Source: Paludibaculum fermentans
Lineage (GTDB): Bacteria > Acidobacteriota > Terriglobia > Bryobacterales > Bryobacteraceae
Length of the DNA: 64,000 bases
Assembly: GCF_015277775.1 (NCBI RefSeq)
Contig: NZ_CP063849.1
Coordinates: forward strand, 7,641,501-7,705,500
Reading direction: 5' to 3'
The position numbers were made by a program, and so were the translations under genes. The notes beneath the pieces were generated by a model. The model made no database searches. It was not told where the DNA came from and was given only the letters and a program-made list of their open reading frames with translations. Positions within the stretch are counted from its first letter, which is position 1, and every line of letters begins with the position of its first letter. Positions 42,017 to 49,780 of the stretch are shown in pieces.

Positions 42017-43137
42017 CGGGATACTCTTGACACCGCGTCCAGTGCCTCCCCAACCTCCTCTTCCGTTGTGAAGCCCGAGATGCTGAACCGGACCGTTCCC
42101 TCTGGCGCGGTTCCGATCGCCTTGTGAATCAACGGCGCGCAATGGAGTCCGCTCCTGCAGGTGAGGCCAAAACTCTGCTGTAGACAATGCCCAAGTTCGG
42201 CTGCGGGCCATCCTGCGAGCTGCATTGAAACGATGCCCCCACTCTCGTTGCCCCCGCCTGCGAGAAAGACTCCTGGAATCTGCTTCAGTCCCCTGCGGAG
42301 CGCTGCAGCTCTTATGCTCTCCAGACTCCTGTGATCTGCGCTGTTCTGCGAATGCCATGCGAGAGCCGCCCTAAACCCCGCCAGCCCGGCAAGATTAGGT
42401 GTGCCGGCTTCCAGGCGCATGGGCATCTCTGGCGGATGCTCAGCCAGGTCGCTTCGTGCGCCTGTGCCGCCGACTACTGTCTGGTGCAGTTCTAATCCAG
42501 GTGCGACATACAGCGCGCCGACACCGGTGGGTCCATGGAGCCCCTTATTTCCATTGAAAGCAATCATGTCAGCGTGAAGCTCACTGGCCTTGCAATCCAG
42601 ATGGCCCACAGATTGGGAGGCATCCAGCAATGTAAGGGCCCCCGCGAAGTGTGCTTGGGCAAACAGACGAGGAACGTCTTCAACGTGTCCGGTTACATTG
42701 CAGCGGTGGTTCAGGATCACCAGTCGCGGCTCAAGCCGCAAGATCGATGAGTAGTCCTCTTCCAGCACGGCGCCTGTGGCATCACAGGCGACCACTCGCA
42801 CCCGGATTCCTGTTTCGCGCCGCAGTCGCTCCAGGGGACGCAGTACGGAATTGTGCGCTGCTGCGCTCACAGCCACCAGAGACCCATTGCCAAGCTTCAT
42901 GCCCAGAATCGACAGGTTCAGGGCATATGTCGCATTCGCGGTGAACACGATCCGGTTGCAGTCAGTTATGCCGAGCAACTCTGCTGCCTGCATCCTGCAT
43001 GCGCGTATGAGCCCCGATGCAGAGCCTGCATCCCTGTCGATGTCACCGACGGGAGTGGTCAGGGCGTCAGTCACGGCTTGGGCAACGCCCGGGGCTTTGG
43101 GCCAACCCTCCGCCGCATTATTGAGATAGCTCGACAC
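41998..43137 (-). CDS. Class V aminotransferase-fold PLP enzyme, cysteine desulfurase / selenocysteine lyase-like
   Basis: The protein has 379 residues from a GTG at 43137, chosen because the conserved YLNNAAEGWPKAPGV block begins four codons later; AAGGA precedes it. PLP-site features are ATYALNLSI, the histidine of NHRCNVTG, the Asp of DASQSVGH, the Schiff-base lysine of FNGNKGLHGPTG and the active-site cysteine loop RSGLHCAPL. This matches group II (SufS/CsdA-like) desulfurases, specifically the family often found beside selenium or sulfur-transfer genes. It should mobilise sulfur or selenium from (seleno)cysteine. No sufE, sufBCD, iscU or selD gene is adjacent. It is the first gene of a five-gene operon with two small proteins and two V4R-like proteins. 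Confidence 0.85.
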   Translation of the reverse strand: MSSYLNNAAEGWPKAPGVAQAVTDALTTPVGDIDRDAGSASGLIRACRMQAAELLGITDCNRIVFTANATYALNLSILGMKLGNGSLVAVSAAAHNSVLRPLERLRRETGIRVRVVACDATGAVLEEDYSSILRLEPRLVILNHRCNVTGHVEDVPRLFAQAHFAGALTLLDASQSVGHLDCKASELHADMIAFNGNKGLHGPTGVGALYVAPGLELHQTVVGGTGARSDLAEHPPEMPMRLEAGTPNLAGLAGFRAALAWHSQNSADHRSLESIRAAALRRGLKQIPGVFLAGGGNESGGIVSMQLAGWPAAELGHCLQQSFGLTCRSGLHCAPLIHKAIGTAPEGTVRFSISGFTTEEEVGEALDAVSRVSRCTSLK

Positions 43138-43686
43138 GCTTCCTTCGGTGTTTGGTGATCGGCTATATTGCGATTGAACTTTAGCGGCGAAATGCAAAAA
43201 GCGAGCAGTAGTGATGTGGCGCGGAGTTTGAATCTTTGAGTGAAAGTAAAGGAAGAAACCTTCTCCAATGTGTCGCACCAGCTGGTACGTGAATCTGAAC
43301 AGATCTATAAGCTAAGTGCGTACTCGTAATTATGCAGGATGATAGCGTATCGCGGTTGATTCGGCCGGCTGGGTCGGCGAGGCTAGCTATGTGCGCATGT
43401 CCGGTTGAACGCGTGAAAATGCAATACATGGAAGATGTACATTATGTAAAAGACGAGAGGTTAATTGGTGAAGATTGCCGAGAGCCGATCTGGTATTGTG
43501 GCAATGATACAAAGAACTACTCGAAGCTTAGGGTGCGAGCTTGGCCGGTCGATGGCGCAGCGTGCGTGAATTCAGATAGGAGGACGGCGGATGGGGAGGC
43601 CCGTTTCTGAATCATCCAGGCTGAAGTGGCGTCATTACAGCTTCCCATGCTTCTCGCGAAAGGCTATCGGACTGGCGCAGGCTGGG
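43138..43686. other. Intergenic region, lower GC, no supported gene (549 bp)
   Basis: The segment lies between the desulfurase operon start and the dioxygenase stop, and is visibly less GC-rich than its surroundings, with stretches such as TCTATAAGC and GTAATTATGC. It probably holds the operon promoter. An open frame at 43332-43610 on the plus strand lacks a ribosome-binding site and family motifs and is not called. The drop in GC could mark old foreign DNA or a regulatory region. Confidence 0.45.
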
Positions 43687-44415
43687 TTAGTCCTCATGCC
43701 AATGAAGGCCGCCGGGGAGTGCGCCGGAAGAGTACTCGATGTGAATGACTCTCCGGCGAGCGGGCTTTGCGGACGCCGAGGAAGCGTGCAGCAGCAGCGG
43801 CCTTAGGATCAGTACACTGCCGCGCGGACTTGCACACGTCTCCACTTGAATTTCCTTCGCGAGAGTCGTGATTTTCGCCGGACTCAGCCGCCCCAGCAGA
43901 TGAGTTCCAGGCAATACGCGCAGTGCTCCGTTGTCCGCCGGCGCATCGTCCAGGTGGATCCTCAGGGCCACCATCTCTTCCAGGACGCGTGCCGGCGGCT
44001 GGACGTGAACCACTCCCGCCTTAACACTCCATGGGCCGAACCCCTCAATCTCTCGGCGTTCCTTCACGCAGATCGTCAAATCCTGGTGCCAGGGCACCAG
44101 CCAGTTGGCCTCCGGGCGCTTGTCGAACAACAGGCCGCGAACGGGGCGCGCAGTATCGCCCAGAACAGACCGGGCCAGCGCGATCAGCGGTTCCGCCTCG
44201 GCCAGCTTGCGGACGGCCGGAGCGGCCGTCAGCAGATTGCGGATCGCATAGACACTTCCGCGGGAACGAACGTTGGTACTTCCTTCCACGTCCGCCAGCG
44301 CGCCCTCAAACGCAGCCAGCAGGCTTGGATCAATCGCGGATGGGCAGATCGCAAACCCCAGATCCTTCACGTGCGCCGCGATTTCAACTGGGCTGGCTGG
44401 ATACTTCCTGGTCAC
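43687..44415 (-). CDS. Phytanoyl-CoA dioxygenase family Fe(II)/2-oxoglutarate oxygenase
   Basis: A 242-residue double-stranded beta-helix enzyme. The iron facial triad is visible: HxD in PWHQDLTI near residue 109 and the distal His in LLLHASSAS near residue 208, followed by the 2-oxoglutarate-binding Arg (RRRVIHIEYS). DNGALRVLPGTH is the typical PhyH turn. It hydroxylates an unknown small molecule or lipid. The start is a GTG at 44415. It stands alone; the next gene upstream is an exported oxidoreductase 130 bp away on the same strand. Confidence 0.85.
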   Translation of the reverse strand: MTRKYPASPVEIAAHVKDLGFAICPSAIDPSLLAAFEGALADVEGSTNVRSRGSVYAIRNLLTAAPAVRKLAEAEPLIALARSVLGDTARPVRGLLFDKRPEANWLVPWHQDLTICVKERREIEGFGPWSVKAGVVHVQPPARVLEEMVALRIHLDDAPADNGALRVLPGTHLLGRLSPAKITTLAKEIQVETCASPRGSVLILRPLLLHASSASAKPARRRVIHIEYSSGALPGGLHWHED

Positions 44416-44545
44416 AACAACAAGGATAAGCGGTGCGCTCCGGTTAGCATGTCAGTGCCGGCTCTGCTCCCCTCTCCGTTCCGGAACCAACTGGGGCAGC
44501 ACCGTGGTAGCAGCGGCGCTCCAGGTGCTTGCCCGGCCTCTTCCT

Positions 44546-45742
44546 CTAAATGACCTTCCCGTCCGCGGTTCTCTTCACCTTGCGCTCTTCCTTGAAGGCG
44601 AGATTCGCCATGTGTGGGCCGGCCACGGCGGCCGCCGCGATCTCAATGGGACAGTTCGGTTCCTGCCGGCTTCGAATACAGTCCAGGAAGTTCTGTTGGT
44701 GCGCTTCGGGCTGGTCTGTGTCGCTCAATTCCCGGCTCGGCTCAGTGGGTACTTTCTGCGTCCAGGGCGTTGCCGACGCGCCCGCGTCCTGGTACACCCG
44801 CAACCCTTTGCGATCGAGCATCAGCGTCCCCGCTTCGCCCTGAAATCGGATCGACCAGTCGAAGTCATACGTGCTCCTGTAGTCCAACGTCCATGTCGCC
44901 AGGAACTCCGGATACTCAAAGGTCGCGTTGAAGACGTTGGGGACCTCGACGCCGGTGGCCTCTGTGATCCGCCCCTGGCACACCGCCGATAACGGAGCGC
45001 CCGAGTTTGTCATCCACTGGACCACGTCCATCAGGTGAGTCCCCTGGTCCGTCATGTTCCCGCCCGAGTAATCCCAGAAACCGCGCCACCACCGGAACCG
45101 CATCGGGTCCAGCGGCCTCTTCGGAGCGGAACCGAGGAACCGCGTCCAGTCCAGCTCACCAGGCAGCGGGGACTTGTCCAGCGGCAGGTCGAAGTGCCAG
45201 TTCCACCGCGCCTGCACCATCGAGATACGGCCGATGACGCCATCCTCGATCATTTTCTTGGCCTGCCGCACGAAGCCCATGCTGCGCCTCTGCATGCCGA
45301 TCTGCACCACCTGCTTCGTCTTGCGTACGGCCGCGATCATCTCGTCACTCTGTCTCAGCGTCAGCGAAAGCGGCTTCTCCAGGTAGAGGTCTTTGCGAGC
45401 GGCGAGCACTTTCTTCAGCATGGGGCAGTGCTGGTGATCCGGCGTAGCCACAACCACGAAATCGAGGCCCGGCTGCGCCAGCAATTCCTCATAGTCGCGG
45501 TAAGCCTTCACACCGGCTGGAGATTCACTGCGCGCCTTGTCCAGATAGGGCTGGTACACATCGCACAACGCTGCGCACTGCGCGCCGATCTTCTGGAACG
45601 CTCGATTCAGCCCGCCACCCCGGTTGCCCGTCCCGATGAGCCCGTAAGAGAGGCGGTCGTTCGCGCCCCAGGCGCTGGCGGGAACAATGATCGGCGCGGC
45701 GCTGATTGCGCCCGCAAGAAACTCTCGTCTGCTGGATGACAT
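44546..45742 (-). CDS. Tat-exported Gfo/Idh/MocA family oxidoreductase
   Basis: A 398-residue protein. The Tat signal SRREFLAGAISAAPIIV is at residues 4-20. The Rossmann domain begins at YGLIGTGNRGGG, with ALCDVY after strand 2, VVVATPDHQH, and the catalytic-loop EKPLSLTL near residue 122. The C-terminal domain has MTDQGTHLMDVVQW. The family oxidises or isomerises sugars and inositols with tightly bound NAD(P); export with bound cofactor explains the Tat route. The substrate is unknown. It is divergent from a second exported member at 46162. Confidence 0.85.
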   Translation of the reverse strand: MSSSRREFLAGAISAAPIIVPASAWGANDRLSYGLIGTGNRGGGLNRAFQKIGAQCAALCDVYQPYLDKARSESPAGVKAYRDYEELLAQPGLDFVVVATPDHQHCPMLKKVLAARKDLYLEKPLSLTLRQSDEMIAAVRKTKQVVQIGMQRRSMGFVRQAKKMIEDGVIGRISMVQARWNWHFDLPLDKSPLPGELDWTRFLGSAPKRPLDPMRFRWWRGFWDYSGGNMTDQGTHLMDVVQWMTNSGAPLSAVCQGRITEATGVEVPNVFNATFEYPEFLATWTLDYRSTYDFDWSIRFQGEAGTLMLDRKGLRVYQDAGASATPWTQKVPTEPSRELSDTDQPEAHQQNFLDCIRSRQEPNCPIEIAAAAVAGPHMANLAFKEERKVKRTADGKVI

Positions 45743-46161
45743 GACAACGCCCTCTCACTCGGCTGCGCGAAGCGTGGAAGTCCGCTCCGCTCTAGTTCAT
45801 CTGTTCTGGGGGGCGCTGCTCCTTTTCCAGACGGAGCCAGCCGCCCCACCGTGCGGCACTTCGAACGTATCAAATAGACACGGCAAATTCTGGTCTCCCC
45901 CCCTGGAGCATCCGCTTCGGCTGCTCCGTTCTCCATGCGGAGTAAGATGAGGTGGAAGCATCAGACTCTGGCGCTGAGGCGGGATTCCATTCAACTGAAC
46001 CTCACCTATTGCAGTACGGGACAGCGGATGCACGGCGTGCTCCGTCGGCTGCTCTGCAGCCCGTGGCAGTTCTCCATTTCCAGTCTAGGCATCCGCACCG
46101 TCGCATCTGGTTTCAACAATCGATCGCAAACCACTACGCTCTGGCCGGTAAGGGGGAATCA
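45743..46161. other. Divergent intergenic region between two Gfo/Idh/MocA genes (419 bp)
   Basis: No supported gene on either strand. It contains the interrupted hairpin at 45905-45927 and, just before the downstream start, AGGGGGAATC acting as ribosome-binding site for the gene at 46162. Open frames crossing it have no start signals of their own. Confidence 0.45.
45905..45927. promoter_or_regulatory. Two-step hairpin in the divergent intergenic region
   Basis: GGAGCA (45905-45910) pairs with TGCTCC (45922-45927). Inside it, CCG pairs with CGG across a CTT loop, separated from the outer stem by one T-C mismatch. No T-run follows. It may be a dyad operator or leader structure for one of the two divergent genes. 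Confidence 0.35.
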
Positions 46162-47463
46162 ATGAATCGTCGCTATTTCTTCATGGCGCCGCTGGTGGCA
46201 GTCGCCGGCCGCCGTCTGGCCGCCGCGCCCAGCGACAAGGTCCGGGTCGCTTGCGTCGGGGTCCGCAGCCAGGGTTGGGTGCACGTCCGCAAGTACGCCC
46301 AGCGGCAGGATGTCGACCTCGTTGCCCTCTGCGATGTCGACGACAACATCCTCAATGGACGCCTGGGGGAAGTCGAGAAGATGGGGCGCAAGCGCCCACA
46401 GGCCTACAACGACATTCGCAAGCTCCTCGAAGACAAGAGCATCGATGCGATCTCCATCGCCACCCCCAATCACCACCACACTCTCCAGACGATCTGGGGT
46501 TGCCAGGCGGGCAAGGACGTCTATGTGGAGAAGCCCTGTTCCCACGACATGTTCGAAGCGCGCCAGATTATGGCCGCGGCAAAGAAGTACGGGCGTCTCG
46601 TACAGCACGGCACCAACAGCCGCTCCAGCATCGCCCGCGAAGCGGTGAACCACCTCCACACAGGCTTGATCGGGGATGTCTACATGGCGCGCGGGCTGTG
46701 CTTCAAGCGCCGTGACACCATCGGACACGCGCCGGTGGAACCCGTTCCGGCGGGTGTCCATTACGACCTCTGGCAGGGGCCGGCTCCGCAGCACGCGTTC
46801 ACTCGCAATCGGTTTCACTATAACTGGCACTGGTTCTGGGACTACGGCAACGGCGACCTCGGCAATCAGGGCATCCATCAACTCGACGTGGCCCGTTGGG
46901 GGCTGGGTGTCAAATACCCCACGCGCATAACCGCCGCCGGCGGGCACTTTATGTTCGACGACGATCAGGAGACTCCGAACACCTTAAACGCCACCTTCGA
47001 ATTCAATGAGGGCGGCCACAAGAAACTGCTCGTCTTCGAAGTCCGCCACTGGATCAGCAACCACGAAGCCGGAATCGGGGAAGACGAGCCTGGCTCAACC
47101 AACACCGTGGGCGCCGTCTTCTATGGCAGTAAGGGCTATCTCTCCGTATGGGATGAGGACCACGGCCGCTACGAATCGCACCTGGGGAAAGAACGCACGC
47201 CCGGCCCCTCCGGTCGCGACCAGGGCGATAACTGGAGTAATTTCATCGACGCCGTGCGAAGCCGCAAGCAGTCCGACCTGAACGCACCCATCGAAGAAGG
47301 GGCCATCTCTACCACTCTCGTCCATCTGGCCAACATTTCTTATCGCGTCAACCGTTCCGTCACCTTCGACCCGCAGACCTGGACCTGCCCGGGCGATAAA
47401 GAAGCCACCGCCCTGTTCCGCCGCCAGTACCGGGCGCCTTTCATCGTGCCTGAACTGGTCTGA
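46162..47463 (+). CDS. Exported Gfo/Idh/MocA family oxidoreductase (second copy)
   Basis: The protein has 433 residues from the ATG at 46162, preceded by AGGGGGAA. The N-terminus MNRRYFFMAPLVAVAGRRLAAAP looks like a weak Tat signal. The Rossmann fold has VACVGVRSQGW, ALCDVDDN, ISIATPNHHH and EKPCSHDM near residue 121. The C-terminal domain has GNGDLGNQGIHQLDVARWGLG, typical of the exported subfamily abundant in Planctomycetes and Acidobacteria. The two neighbours share only the family fold and differ clearly, so they are paralogues rather than a recent duplication. Probable role: sugar oxidation at the periplasmic side. Confidence 0.85.
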   Translation: MNRRYFFMAPLVAVAGRRLAAAPSDKVRVACVGVRSQGWVHVRKYAQRQDVDLVALCDVDDNILNGRLGEVEKMGRKRPQAYNDIRKLLEDKSIDAISIATPNHHHTLQTIWGCQAGKDVYVEKPCSHDMFEARQIMAAAKKYGRLVQHGTNSRSSIAREAVNHLHTGLIGDVYMARGLCFKRRDTIGHAPVEPVPAGVHYDLWQGPAPQHAFTRNRFHYNWHWFWDYGNGDLGNQGIHQLDVARWGLGVKYPTRITAAGGHFMFDDDQETPNTLNATFEFNEGGHKKLLVFEVRHWISNHEAGIGEDEPGSTNTVGAVFYGSKGYLSVWDEDHGRYESHLGKERTPGPSGRDQGDNWSNFIDAVRSRKQSDLNAPIEEGAISTTLVHLANISYRVNRSVTFDPQTWTCPGDKEATALFRRQYRAPFIVPELV

Positions 47464-47558
47464 GTCCCTTCGAGCCGGAGCGTCGGTCGGGCCGCCGCTT
47501 AATTTGCCCCTTCCCACCCGTCTCTTAAGGTCCTAGACTCGGGGCAGGGAGGTACAGA

Positions 47559-48842
47559 ATGTCATCAACTCTCCCGCTCGCCGCTCTCTTGCTCCTCTCG
47601 GCGGTCCGCCCGGCGGACGCCTCCTGCGTCGTCACCCTCGACGTGGATTCGGTGGTCCATCCGGTCACGGTCGATCTCATCGACCGTTCGCTGATCGAGG
47701 CCCGGAATCGGCATTGCTCCCTGCTGCTCCTCCGCCTGAACACACCCGGCGGCTATCTCGAGGCGACCCGTTCCATCACCGAACTCATCATCTCCTCGAC
47801 TATTCCGGTGGCCGTCTATGTTTCGCCTGGTGGGGGCCGCGCCGCCTCCGCGGGCTTCCTCATTCTGCAGGCTGCCGACATCGCAGTGATGGCGCCAGGT
47901 ACACACACCGGAGCCGCCCATCCCATCTCTCTGGTAGGGACACCCGATGAGGTCATGAAAAAGAAGCTTGAGAACGACACGGCGGCCGCCCTGCGCACGC
48001 TCACTGATCGGCGCGGCCGGAACTCCGCTCTGGCTCAGAAAGCAGTGCTCGAGTCCGTCTCGTTTACAGACCAGGAGGCACTGAGCGGCCACCTCATCGA
48101 CTTCATTGCCCGCAATGACCGGGACCTTCTCACGCAACTCGCGACGCGCCCCATCCGGCGGTTCGATATGTCGACCCTCACGCTTGACCTGCACGATGCC
48201 GAATTGATCCCCTACCAGAGTTCCGTGCGCCAACGAATCCAACTGGCCCTCTCCGACCCGAACATCGCCCTGGCCCTCACCCTGCTGGGTGCTCTCTGCC
48301 TGTATATCGAGTTCAGTACCCCAGGGTTGTTCCTGCCCGGCGTGGCCGGCGCCCTCATGCTCCTCACGGGACTCTTCTCCCTTTCCGTGCTGCCGTTAAG
48401 TTGGTCCGGTGCGGCACTCCTGCTCCTCGCCGTTGCCTTCTTCGGTCTCGAATTGAAGTTCCCGACCCACGGAGTTCTCGGTGCTGGAGGAGCCGTGGCC
48501 ATGGTCTTCGGCGCTCTGCTGCTGGTCGACAGCCCCCTGCCCGAACTGCGCGTTCACCTCTCCACCGCGCTTGCCCTGGTTCTTCCCTTTACCGCCATCA
48601 CCGCGTTCCTCGTAGCCATTGCTGTGCGCGCCAGGTTGTCGGCGCCCGCCACGGGTCGCGAAACCTACCTCGGTGCTCGTGCGGTCACGCTCAGCCCCCT
48701 TCAGCCCGAGGGGCAGATTCTCTTCCATGGCGAAATCTGGCGAGCCCGTTCAACGGAACCGCTGCCCGCCGGCGCCTCCGTTCGCATCACTTCCATCGAC
48801 GGCCTCACCCTGGACGTCGAAGCTCAACCACCTGGAGACTGA
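47559..48842 (+). CDS. nfeD: NfeD-family membrane-bound serine protease
   Basis: A 427-residue protein with GGGAGG 6 nt before the ATG. A signal sequence (residues 1-22) is followed by a ClpP/crotonase-like protease domain: LNTPGGYLEATRSI, then the catalytic serine in GGGRAASAGFLIL (residue 97) and a lysine in EVMKKKLEND (about 134-136), forming the Ser-Lys dyad. Four to five membrane helices occupy about 230-360, and the C-terminus is an OB-fold NfeD domain (GARAVTLSPL, GEIWRARS). NfeD1b proteases cleave stomatin/slipin partners. The expected slipin gene follows but survives only as a remnant. Confidence 0.9.
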   Translation: MSSTLPLAALLLLSAVRPADASCVVTLDVDSVVHPVTVDLIDRSLIEARNRHCSLLLLRLNTPGGYLEATRSITELIISSTIPVAVYVSPGGGRAASAGFLILQAADIAVMAPGTHTGAAHPISLVGTPDEVMKKKLENDTAAALRTLTDRRGRNSALAQKAVLESVSFTDQEALSGHLIDFIARNDRDLLTQLATRPIRRFDMSTLTLDLHDAELIPYQSSVRQRIQLALSDPNIALALTLLGALCLYIEFSTPGLFLPGVAGALMLLTGLFSLSVLPLSWSGAALLLLAVAFFGLELKFPTHGVLGAGGAVAMVFGALLLVDSPLPELRVHLSTALALVLPFTAITAFLVAIAVRARLSAPATGRETYLGARAVTLSPLQPEGQILFHGEIWRARSTEPLPAGASVRITSIDGLTLDVEAQPPGD

Positions 48843-49064
48843 CCGGTTCGATACATTTCCATCTCATTCACCTCGCTCCTCTTCCTCGTCTTCGCGCCAA
48901 TTCACCGCACGTTCGACATCTCCCAGCGCAGCGATCTTGAAGAGACGCATCTCCACGAATTGCTGTCGGCGCGGGACAAACTCGGCGCCCCCCTTCAGGC
49001 CATCCTCGGCGGGAACACCACCTCCTGGGGCATCAAGGTTTCCATGGTAGAAGTGGAACACTAA
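48843..49064 (+). pseudogene. Slipin/stomatin (SPFH) gene remnant
   Basis: Read in the NfeD frame directly after its TGA, the DNA encodes PVRYISISFTSLLFLVFAP, a hydrophobic anchor like the slipin N-terminus, then jumps to LHELLSARDKLGAPLQAI and TTSWGIKVSMVEVEH before TAA. The latter matches the slipin segment with the pattern LDDLLSERD..L...LQ.I.D..T..WGIKV..VEI. The whole central SPFH domain (about 100+ residues) and the C-terminal coiled coil are missing, and no start codon is present. The gene appears to have suffered an internal deletion and 3' truncation. It lies exactly where a slipin normally follows nfeD. Confidence 0.7.
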
Positions 49065-49103
49065 GCACAAACTGCCGGCGCCCCGGCCCGCGCAGTCCGC
49101 TAG

Positions 49104-49442
49104 TCAAACAGCCGCTTCGTCTCTTTGGTCGTTGCGGATTCGGATCGCCTCCACAACCTCCGACACGAAGATCATTCCGTCGCCTGATCGGCCGGTCCAC
49201 GCCGCCTGCCGGATGGCTGCCAGCACTTCCTGCAGTTCACGGTCGCCAACGACAACTTCGATCTTCAGCTTGGCTGTGGGCCAGGCCTCGCTTTCGGCGC
49301 CGCGGTACAGCAGTGCGGCCTCTTCCCGCGATCCTCGGCCTCGCACTTCGAGAACCGTCATCCCGCCCACGCCGGCGTCCTCGAGACCCTGTTTCACTTC
49401 GTCCAGCTTGAATGGTTGGATAACCGCCTCGATCTTCTTCAA
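49104..49442 (-). CDS. glnB: PII-family nitrogen regulatory protein with altered T-loop
   Basis: A 112-residue protein colinear with E. coli GlnB without gaps. KKIEAVIQPFKLDEVKQGL opens the fold, the T-loop spans 37-55, and the B-loop signature TGRSGDGMIFV is intact, so ATP/ADP binding is expected. Tyr46 and YRGAE are kept, but the uridylylated Tyr51 is Ser and the following residues (EAWPTAK) differ from the usual MVDFLPK. Regulation by GlnD uridylylation is therefore unlikely. Neither amtB nor glnA is adjacent. It binds effectors (ATP, 2-oxoglutarate) and targets unknown partners. Confidence 0.88.
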   Translation of the reverse strand: MKKIEAVIQPFKLDEVKQGLEDAGVGGMTVLEVRGRGSREEAALLYRGAESEAWPTAKLKIEVVVGDRELQEVLAAIRQAAWTGRSGDGMIFVSEVVEAIRIRNDQRDEAAV

Positions 49443-49780
49443 TCGCCCCTCCGCTGAAATGAAACTGCCCGATAGAACTCAATCCAAGTGTGCAGCCGCC
49501 CGGAAAGGCGGCCTGGCCCTTCCACGCAGGCATACCCAACGGCCATGTCCGGTCGTCGAGTGGAGTGAAGAACGGCTCCGGCCCAACCCCAGTACCCGGC
49601 CATCGCCCGCGCAATCCACTCGGAATTCCCAGTGTAGCGAACCACCCTGCTCGCTCATTCCTACTGGCTGCCGCGAATCGGAAACACTCGGCAGAGTCGC
49701 CGGAAGCCCTTCCTTGCGCTCATCGCCGGCAATTCTTGCTTTCTTCCCCCAGCCGGCCGACTGCGGCCGTGCCACCAGGT
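49443..49780. other. Intergenic region without a supported gene (338 bp)
   Basis: Between the glnB start and the methyltransferase start. Several frames are open on both strands, but none has a good start signal or family motif. The region presumably contains the glnB and methyltransferase promoters. No hairpin stronger than 5 bp was noticed. Confidence 0.45.

Noticed and set aside
43332-43610. 92-codon plus-strand open frame in the low-GC gap
   Set aside because: No ribosome-binding site and no recognisable motif; length is compatible with chance. Kept as an unexplained low-GC region only.
46300-46650. Strongly arginine-rich plus-strand frames inside the second Gfo/Idh/MocA gene
   Set aside because: Alternative frames of the same gene without start signals; codon use and motifs favour the called frame.
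49439-49645. 68-codon minus-strand open frame ending at the glnB start
   Set aside because: Tryptophan-rich with no start signal. Its overlap with the glnB start looked like coupling, but no conserved pattern supports a protein.
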